From contig CAJOQS010000300.1 in assembly GCA_905236925.1 (NCBI GenBank), positions 1-7,461 of the forward strand: a stretch of 7,461 nucleotides of DNA. Direction: 5' to 3'. Positions 1 through 4,485 of the stretch are shown in pieces. The stretch is from an uncultured Lachnospiraceae bacterium (GTDB lineage Bacteria; Bacillota; Clostridia; Lachnospirales; Lachnospiraceae). The notes beneath the pieces are model-generated. The model had not been told where the DNA came from. It saw nothing but the letters and a program-made list of their open reading frames with translations, and made no database searches. The translations under genes were made by a program, and so were the position numbers. Position 1 is the stretch's first letter. Every line of letters starts with the position of its first letter.

Positions 1-297
1 AGAAACCTGAAAAGAAGAGGTCTGCATATCGTTCCCGCGGTAAACGGGTGCCTCGCTGCCCTTCTGTATCTCGATCGATATTGTCCCGGAAACGCATTCG
101 ACCGAAACATCAATACTTTCGCCGGATGCCATCTCCATATCGTGAGTGCAAGTGGTGTTAAGCGTGTCAAAAACTACATCAAAATGATCCGCGTCCCCTG
201 TCCTGCTGCCGTCGAAAGCGACCTTCTTGCCGCAGGCGCAGAGCATGATCAGAACAACAGCTGCTGCTATGCCCAGAATAAACTTCTTTCCCCTCAT
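1..297 (-). CDS. Small secreted lipoprotein, N-terminal part (runs off left edge)
   Basis: Reading the minus strand from the ATG at 297-295 gives 99 codons with no stop, continuing past base 1. Residues 1-22 are a lipoprotein signal peptide: basic start (MRGKK), hydrophobic core, and lipobox L19-C20-A21-C22, so C22 should be lipidated and the protein anchored outside the membrane. The mature part is acidic, with short beta-strand-like runs (SIDVSVECVSGTISIEI, then APVYRGNDM), suggesting a small beta-sandwich; I do not recognise a named family. A GGAGGA ribosome binding site lies at 313-308, ten bases before the start, and a near-consensus promoter lies upstream, which supports both the gene and the start. 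It is transcribed away from the flavoprotein gene. Function unknown; the C-terminus is not in the window. Confidence 0.85.
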   Translation of the reverse strand, partial: MRGKKFILGIAAAVVLIMLCACGKKVAFDGSRTGDADHFDVVFDTLNTTCTHDMEMASGESIDVSVECVSGTISIEIQKGSEAPVYRGNDMQTSSFQVS

Positions 298-313
298 AAA
301 CAGCCAGTCCTCC

Positions 314-338
314 TTTTGCCGACAACGTGCCGGCAAAA
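314..338. promoter_or_regulatory. Palindrome over the lipoprotein transcription start (possible operator)
   Basis: TTTTGCCG (314-321) and CGGCAAAA (331-338) are perfect 8-base inverted arms around a 9-base centre. The predicted start site of the minus-strand promoter falls inside the right arm, so most of that arm would not be in the transcript. A DNA operator is therefore more plausible than an RNA hairpin. A related TGGCAAAT lies at 364-371, over the -35 box and 33 bases (about three helical turns) from the right arm. The binding protein is unknown. Confidence 0.4.
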
Positions 339-340
339 CT

Positions 341-369
341 ATTATAGCCTCTTTCGGGCAGAATGGCAA
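341..369 (-). promoter_or_regulatory. Sigma-A type promoter for the lipoprotein gene
   Basis: On the minus strand the -35 box is TTGCCA (369-364, 5 of 6 to consensus) and the -10 box is a perfect TATAAT (346-341), with a 17-base spacer. Transcription should start near 335-333, giving a leader of about 37 bases that contains the GGAGGA ribosome binding site. This is a strong match for a housekeeping promoter and points only at the minus-strand lipoprotein gene. Confidence 0.75.
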
Positions 370-374
370 ATGCC

Positions 375-403
375 TTGCAAACCGCATGAAATGGGGCTAT
401 ATT
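375..403 (+). promoter_or_regulatory. Possible upstream promoter P2 for the flavoprotein gene
   Basis: TTGCAA (375-380, 4 of 6 to the -35 consensus), a 17-base spacer, and TATATT (398-403, 5 of 6 to the -10 consensus). It would start transcription near 410. Its -35 region sits in TGCCTTGCAAA (371-381), repeated as TGCCTTGAAAA at 453-463, where the stronger downstream promoter has its -35 box. Weaker than the downstream promoter and possibly chance. Confidence 0.3.
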
Positions 404-456
404 AACGTAAGCGAGGCTACCGGGAAGGGGGCATAAGGTCACATTCGGGGAGTGCC

Positions 457-485
457 TTGAAAAATTAGGGAAAACGGGTTATAAT
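457..485 (+). promoter_or_regulatory. Main promoter P1 of the flavoprotein gene
   Basis: The -35 box TTGAAA (457-462, 5 of 6), a 17-base spacer and a perfect TATAAT -10 box (480-485) form a strong sigma-A type promoter. Transcription should start near 492, giving a leader of about 67 bases that holds a stable hairpin and the ribosome binding site. It is the only strong plus-strand promoter I find before 6645, so it may also serve hypA and the rubrerythrin gene. Confidence 0.75.
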
Positions 486-505
486 AAAAGAAGCGTATTT
501 ATGTT

Positions 506-527
506 CTGCGTGTCCGAAGACACGCAG
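506..527 (+). promoter_or_regulatory. Leader hairpin upstream of the flavoprotein gene
   Basis: CTGCGTGTC (506-514) pairs perfectly with GACACGCAG (519-527) around a CGAA tetraloop: nine base pairs, six of them G-C. The 3' side is followed by TTTGTGCGTTT, a broken T tract, so it could act as a weak attenuator, but it could equally be a 5' stability element. It begins about 14 bases after the predicted start site and leaves the GGAGG site at 546-550 free. Confidence 0.55.
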
Positions 528-558
528 TTTGTGCGTTTAATCAACGGAGGAATGAACA

Positions 559-3342
559 ATGCCTGAAATGAGTACAAAGTATGTACCCGAGCACAAGGGA
601 GAAGTTAACTACAGCGAGAAGATTCTTAAGCTCGCGCAGAGGATCACCGACAGGATCGGTCACAAGGTAACTACCGACGATCCGGAGTATTGGGGACTTG
701 CCTGCGTCATCGATGACGAGATCGCGGATGTGGCGCTGACCATGAAGGTCCGCAAGCATTACACATTTGCTCAGCTTTGCAAGATGAATGCGATAACCCC
801 CGACAGGGAAGCCCAGTTCCAGGAGCTTCTTGACAAGATGGCCAGGATCGGAATCCTGGAATATGACTACGGCGATAAGTATACCAAGGACGGCCCTATC
901 CCCGGCACAAGCCGTGAGCCCAAGGACCGCGAATACTGGGTACCGCTTTTCGTTCCCGGTTCCGCCGAGTATACGAATATGAATCTTGAGAATCTCGACA
1001 GGCATCCCGAGCTGGCGATGTTCTTTGAGCGAATGACTTATCTTCCCCTTGCGGGGATCACACAGCTGGTACCTCCCGGAGGCGCCGGAATAGGAATGCA
1101 TGTTATTCCTGTCGAGAAGGCGATCTCCATGGAGAACGGCACAATAGATATTGAGCATATTTCCTACTGGCTGAAGCGTTATGAAGGACATATCGGTGCT
1201 TCTATCTGCTCCTGCCGTGTAAGCCGTAAGAAGATCGACGAGGGCTGTGCCGACGATTTCAACGACTGGTGTATCGGTGTCGGAGACATGGCCGATTACT
1301 GCCGTGAGACCGGACGCGGACATGACATCACCTATGACGAGGCGATGGCGATACTGAAGCGTGCCGAGGACAACGGCTTTGTTCACCAGATCACCAATAT
1401 CGACGGTGAAGGCAAGATCTTCGCGATCTGTAACTGTAATGTCAAGATATGTAACGCGCTTCGCACATCGCAGCTTTTCAACACCCCCAACATGTCGCGT
1501 TCGGCTTATGTTGCAAGGGTTGAGAAGGAAAACTGTGTTGCATGCGGACGCTGCGTTGAATACTGCCCCGCAGGTGCTGTCAAGCTTGGACAGAAGCTGT
1601 GCAAGAAGGACGGAACCGAAGTTGTTTATCCCAAGGTTGAGCTTCCTGATGCGACAAAGTGGGGCGAGGACAAGTGGGATGAGGATTACCGCGACAACAA
1701 CAGGATCAACTGCTACGATACCGGTACAGCTCCCTGTAAGACTGCCTGTCCCGCGCATATCGCGGTTCAGGGCTATCTGAAGAAGGCGGCGCAGGGCAAG
1801 TATACCGAAGCGCTCGCTCTCATCAAGAAGGAGAATCCTTTCCCTGCTGTCTGCGGAAGAATCTGCAACAAGCGCTGTGAGGATGCCTGTACAAGAGGAA
1901 CGATCGACCAGGCGGTTTCGATCGATGCGGTCAAGAAGTTCATCGCCGAGCGCGACCTTAAGGCCGAGACCAGATATATCCCCGAGATCGTTGTGGCTTC
2001 CAATATGGGAAGATGGAAGGAAAAGGTTGCCATCATCGGAGCGGGTCCCGCGGGTCTGTCATGTGCCTTCTTCCTTGCACAGATGGGTTACTATCCTACG
2101 GTATTCGAGAAGAACGAGAAGCCCGGCGGAATGCTCCGCTACGGAATTCCTTCCTATAAGCTTGAAAAGGATGTAATAGACGCTGAGATCGAGGTTCTTA
2201 AGGAAATGGGCGTCGAGATCAAGTGCGGTATAGAAGTTGGCAAGGATGTTTCACTTGACTATCTTCGCAAGGAAGGCTACAAGGCATTCTACATCGCGAT
2301 CGGATGCAGCGGCGGAAGGCTTCCGGGCGTTCCCGGCGAGGATGCTGAGAATTGTACTACAGCGGTAGACTTCCTCAGGATCGCCAATGAGGGCAAGCAG
2401 AAGGTAACCGGAAAAACCGTTGTTATCGGCGGCGGTAATGTTGCCATCGATGCGGCAAGAGTCAGCGCGAGAAGCGGTGCTTCATCAGTCGAGATGCTCT
2501 GCCTCGAGTCGCGTGATATCATGCCTGCAACAAAGGAAGAGGTTGCCGATGCGGAAGCCGACGGTGTTAAGGTCAGCTGCGGATGGGGACCCAGGGAGGT
2601 CGTTGTCGAGAACGGACGCGCCAAGGCGGTTGTATTCAAGAAGTGCCTAAGCGTATTTGACGACGAGCACCGTTTCAGGCCTCAGTATGACGAGAACGAT
2701 ACAATCACTGTTGAAGCCGACAATATTATCTTCGCGATCGGACAGGCTATCGTCTGGGGCGATCTGCTTAAGGGAAGCAAGGTTACATTCGGCCGCGGCA
2801 ACGGACCTGTTGCCGACAAGCTCACCTACCAGACCGAGGAGCCCGATATCTTCGTAGGCGGCGATGTATTCACCGGACCTAAGTTCGCTATCGATGCGAT
2901 CGCTCAGGGACATGAGGCTGCTGAATCACTCCATCGCTTCGTTCAGCACGGTCATATGACCATCGGACGCAACAGGAGACAGTTCATCGAGCTTGACAAG
3001 AAGAATATTTCGGTTCCTTCATACGACAACTCGTCGCGTCAGGTAGCTTATTCACAGAAGGATGTGGATGCGAAGGGCTTCAAGGATTACCACGGAACAC
3101 TGACGGAGGAGCAGGTTAAGATCGAGACCGCAAGGTGTCTCGGCTGCGGTGCTTCCGTTGTTGACGAGAACAAGTGCATAGGCTGCGGTATCTGTACGAC
3201 CAAGTGTGAGTTTGACGCTATAAAGCTCCATCGTGAGCATCCCGAGTGCAGCACAATGGTCAAGGCCGAGGACAAGGTCGGAGCGCTTCTTCCCTATGTT
3301 CTGAAGCGTGGCGCCAAGATCGCATTCAAGAAGAAGAAATAA
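559..3342 (+). CDS. Multi-cluster iron-sulfur FAD/NAD(P)H oxidoreductase (GltD/NfnB-like core)
   Basis: A 927-residue cytoplasmic flavoprotein. By family it should use FAD to pass electrons between NAD(P)H and iron-sulfur centres; the partner is not shown. Domains in order: winged-helix-like segment, about 30-115; a cysteine region with C217-x-C219, C230, C238 and CNC-x4-C at 291-298; a 4Fe-4S ferredoxin motif C326-x2-C329-x2-C332-x3-C336-P; a DPYD/GltD-type cluster domain with C385, C393, C397 and C432, C436, C440, C444; the FAD motif GAGPAG at 494-499; the NAD(P) motif GGGNVA at 624-629; the second FAD motif GGDVFTG; then C860-x2-C863 and a C-terminal 4Fe-4S motif C873, C876, C879, C883. 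GltD and NfnB subunits are about half this length; the extra mass is the N-terminus and the terminal ferredoxin. Start: ATG 559 has GGAGG eight bases upstream. The GltB partner of true glutamate synthase is absent here. Fold confident; reaction unknown. Confidence 0.9.
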   Translation: MPEMSTKYVPEHKGEVNYSEKILKLAQRITDRIGHKVTTDDPEYWGLACVIDDEIADVALTMKVRKHYTFAQLCKMNAITPDREAQFQELLDKMARIGILEYDYGDKYTKDGPIPGTSREPKDREYWVPLFVPGSAEYTNMNLENLDRHPELAMFFERMTYLPLAGITQLVPPGGAGIGMHVIPVEKAISMENGTIDIEHISYWLKRYEGHIGASICSCRVSRKKIDEGCADDFNDWCIGVGDMADYCRETGRGHDITYDEAMAILKRAEDNGFVHQITNIDGEGKIFAICNCNVKICNALRTSQLFNTPNMSRSAYVARVEKENCVACGRCVEYCPAGAVKLGQKLCKKDGTEVVYPKVELPDATKWGEDKWDEDYRDNNRINCYDTGTAPCKTACPAHIAVQGYLKKAAQGKYTEALALIKKENPFPAVCGRICNKRCEDACTRGTIDQAVSIDAVKKFIAERDLKAETRYIPEIVVASNMGRWKEKVAIIGAGPAGLSCAFFLAQMGYYPTVFEKNEKPGGMLRYGIPSYKLEKDVIDAEIEVLKEMGVEIKCGIEVGKDVSLDYLRKEGYKAFYIAIGCSGGRLPGVPGEDAENCTTAVDFLRIANEGKQKVTGKTVVIGGGNVAIDAARVSARSGASSVEMLCLESRDIMPATKEEVADAEADGVKVSCGWGPREVVVENGRAKAVVFKKCLSVFDDEHRFRPQYDENDTITVEADNIIFAIGQAIVWGDLLKGSKVTFGRGNGPVADKLTYQTEEPDIFVGGDVFTGPKFAIDAIAQGHEAAESLHRFVQHGHMTIGRNRRQFIELDKKNISVPSYDNSSRQVAYSQKDVDAKGFKDYHGTLTEEQVKIETARCLGCGASVVDENKCIGCGICTTKCEFDAIKLHREHPECSTMVKAEDKVGALLPYVLKRGAKIAFKKKK

Positions 3343-3504
3343 GGTGTCTAGTGTGAAAAATCGCACACTAACATTACCAGGAGCTTGTATACGTAAGTGT
3401 GATTTTTCATCACAGCACGATTTGTGCCGAAACACAAATCGCGCTCTCGCATTCCGTGCCTTTGGAATGTGAAGCACATTTGTGGGCACGGAATGGAGAA
3501 GTTT
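3343..3504 (+). promoter_or_regulatory. Structured leader of hypA (candidate RNA switch)
   Basis: This 162-base gap is dominated by inverted repeats. In order: TAGTGTG 3349-3355 with CACACTA 3364-3370; TGTGAT 3398-3403 with ATCACA 3409-3414; CGATTTGTG 3418-3426 with CACAAATCG 3433-3441; CATTCCGTGCC 3450-3460 with GGCACGGAATG 3485-3495; and inside that, AATGTG 3466-3471 with CACATT 3475-3480. All are perfect. Two alternatives compete: CATTCC 3450-3455 can instead pair with GGAATG 3464-3469, and CACAAAT 3433-3439 can pair with ATTTGTG 3478-3484. The large stem ends on G3495, the first base of the GGAG ribosome binding site. I see no promoter and no T tract, so translational control or mRNA processing fits better than termination. 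The ligand, if any, is unknown. Confidence 0.5.
3349..3370. promoter_or_regulatory. Palindrome resembling a Crp/Fnr- or Rex-type site
   Basis: Seven-base perfect arms, TAGTGTG and CACACTA, around an 8-base centre. Inside is TGTGA-N6-GCACA (3352-3367), 9 of 10 to the classical TGTGA-N6-TCACA pattern; Rex operators of some Firmicutes also have a TTGTGA...TCACAA core. A diverged inverted copy follows at 3396-3413 (AGTGTG, ATTTTTCA, then CAC after one extra base). It lies after the flavoprotein stop codon with no recognisable promoter beside it, so an RNA role is equally possible. Confidence 0.3.
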
Positions 3505-3852
3505 ATGCATGAATTAGGTGTGGTTTTTTACATCGTCAAGGATGTAAAAAAGGTTGCCGAGGAGAACAAGGTTGAAAGGGTCAATTCCGTGACCTTACAG
3601 CTTGGCGAGGTATCCACTGTTGTTCCCGAACTTCTGCAGGACTGCTGGAAATGGGCTGTCGAGAAGGAGGAGGGACCGATCCACGGCGCGGGACTGATCG
3701 TCGAGCAGATCGACGCGATGACCTATTGCGAGGACTGCAAGAAGCAGTATCCGACTGTGGAATTCGGAAAAACCTGTCCTCATTGCGGAAGCGAAAATAC
3801 ATATCTCCTTACCGGCAACGAAGTCGCCATAAAGGAAATAGAGGCTGAGTAG
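3505..3852 (+). CDS. hypA: HypA-type nickel metallochaperone / zinc protein
   Basis: A 115-residue protein, the normal HypA length. HypA delivers Ni(II) to [NiFe]-hydrogenase precursors (and in some bacteria urease), usually with the GTPase HypB. Visible marks: N-terminal M1-H2-E3, whose amino terminus and His2 bind nickel in the family; the conserved LGEVSTVVPELL segment at 33-44; a zinc site of C75-x2-C78 and C91-x2-C94; and a typical ending (TGNEVAIKEIE). The MHE requirement sets the start at ATG 3505, with GGAG at 3495-3498 six bases upstream. The frame stays open to ATG 3424 and also offers ATG 3493, but both would bury the MHE end. The neighbours are an iron-sulfur flavoprotein and a rubrerythrin; no hypB-F or hydrogenase is in view, so its client is unclear. 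Confidence 0.92.
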   Translation: MHELGVVFYIVKDVKKVAEENKVERVNSVTLQLGEVSTVVPELLQDCWKWAVEKEEGPIHGAGLIVEQIDAMTYCEDCKKQYPTVEFGKTCPHCGSENTYLLTGNEVAIKEIEAE

Positions 3853-3857
3853 TTTTA

Positions 3858-3885
3858 ACCCGGTCGGAATAATATCCGACCGGGT
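3858..3885 (+). terminator. Strong GC hairpin between hypA and rubrerythrin (terminator-like, no clear T tract)
   Basis: ACCCGGTCGGA (3858-3868) pairs perfectly with TCCGACCGGGT (3875-3885) around the loop ATAATA: eleven base pairs starting six bases after the hypA stop codon. The 3' flank is ATTCAAAAATAAAAA, so there is no run of T on the plus strand as an intrinsic terminator normally needs. The minus-strand flank (TTAAAACTA) is no better. It may be a leaky terminator, an mRNA 3' stabiliser or a processing site. Confidence 0.45.
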
Positions 3886-3918
3886 ATTCAAAAATAAAAA
3901 TCAAGGAGGGTTAGTGTT

Positions 3919-4464
3919 ATGGCAAAGTATGTATGCAGTGTTTGCGGTTACGTTCATGAGGGCGACGAGGCTCCCGAGAGCTGTCCCGTATGTCATGCTC
4001 CCGCATCGAAGTTCAACAAGCAGGAAGGTGAGCGTACCTGGGCTTCCGAGCACGTTGTAGGAGTTGCACAGGGCGTCAGTCAGGATATTATCGATGATCT
4101 CCGCTCCAACTTCACCGGAGAGTGCTCCGAGGTAGGTATGTACCTTGCAATGTCAAGGGTTGCATTCCGCGAGGGATATCCCGAAATAGGACTGTATTAT
4201 GAGAAGGCAGCCTATGAAGAGGCCGAGCACGCTGCCAAGTTTGCAGAGCTCCTTGGCGAGGTAGTTACTCCTTCCACAAAGAAGAACCTCGAACTCAGGA
4301 TCGAGGCAGAAAACGGCGCAACCACCGGCAAGACCGATCTTGCAAAGCGCGCCAAGGCCGCTGATCTCGACGCTATCCACGATACCGTTCATGAGATGGC
4401 AAGGGATGAGGCAAGACACGGCAAGGCATTTGAAGGACTGTACAACAGGTATTTCGGGAAATAA
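3919..4464 (+). CDS. Reverse rubrerythrin (NADH-peroxidase-type, rubredoxin domain first)
   Basis: A 181-residue cytoplasmic non-haem iron protein that reduces hydrogen peroxide to water in anaerobes, electrons passing through a rubredoxin-type iron to a diiron centre. The order is reversed from classical rubrerythrin: residues 1-32 are the rubredoxin-like domain with C6-x2-C9 and C22-x2-C25; the ferritin-like four-helix domain follows from about 50. Likely diiron ligands are E68 or E71, E101-x2-H104, E131 and E164-x2-H167. This is the layout of clostridial revRbr proteins, often annotated as NADH peroxidase. ATG 3919 has a strong AAGGAGGG (3903-3910) eight bases upstream. I see no convincing promoter in the 66-base gap and no clear PerR box, so it is probably read with hypA through the hairpin. 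Its redox job fits the flavoprotein upstream, but direct electron donation is inference. Confidence 0.93.
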   Translation: MAKYVCSVCGYVHEGDEAPESCPVCHAPASKFNKQEGERTWASEHVVGVAQGVSQDIIDDLRSNFTGECSEVGMYLAMSRVAFREGYPEIGLYYEKAAYEEAEHAAKFAELLGEVVTPSTKKNLELRIEAENGATTGKTDLAKRAKAADLDAIHDTVHEMARDEARHGKAFEGLYNRYFGK

Positions 4465-4485
4465 ACAGTTCCAGAGGGAAACAGG

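Noticed and set aside
142..442. Open frames on both strands overlapping the lipoprotein start and the intergenic region
   Set aside because: They are out of frame with the lipoprotein, which has its own signal peptide, ribosome binding site and promoter; they cross the promoter region.
552..566. Four-codon leader open frame overlapping the flavoprotein start
   Set aside because: GGAGG is only one base from this ATG, too close for initiation, whereas it is well placed for ATG 559.
541..1758. Long minus-strand open frame of 405 codons
   Set aside because: It lies opposite the N-terminal half of the flavoprotein, whose cysteine motifs and reading frame are clearly real; the antisense product has no recognisable domain and no ribosome binding site I could support.
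1361..1780. Plus-strand open frame of 139 codons inside the flavoprotein gene
   Set aside because: Arginine- and serine-rich translation typical of an off-frame read; no start signal.
3398..3414. TGTGA...TCACA as a canonical Crp site
   Set aside because: The half-sites are separated by seven bases rather than six, so it is not a proper Crp spacing; kept only as a hairpin and as part of the inverted copy.
3424..3504. In-frame upstream extension of hypA from ATG 3424 (or ATG 3493)
   Set aside because: The extension would bury the N-terminal MHE nickel site, has no ribosome binding site and runs through the inverted repeats.
3868..3873. AATAAT as a -10 box for rubrerythrin
   Set aside because: The best -35 at 17 bases upstream (CTGAGT) matches only 3 of 6, and the box falls in a hairpin loop.
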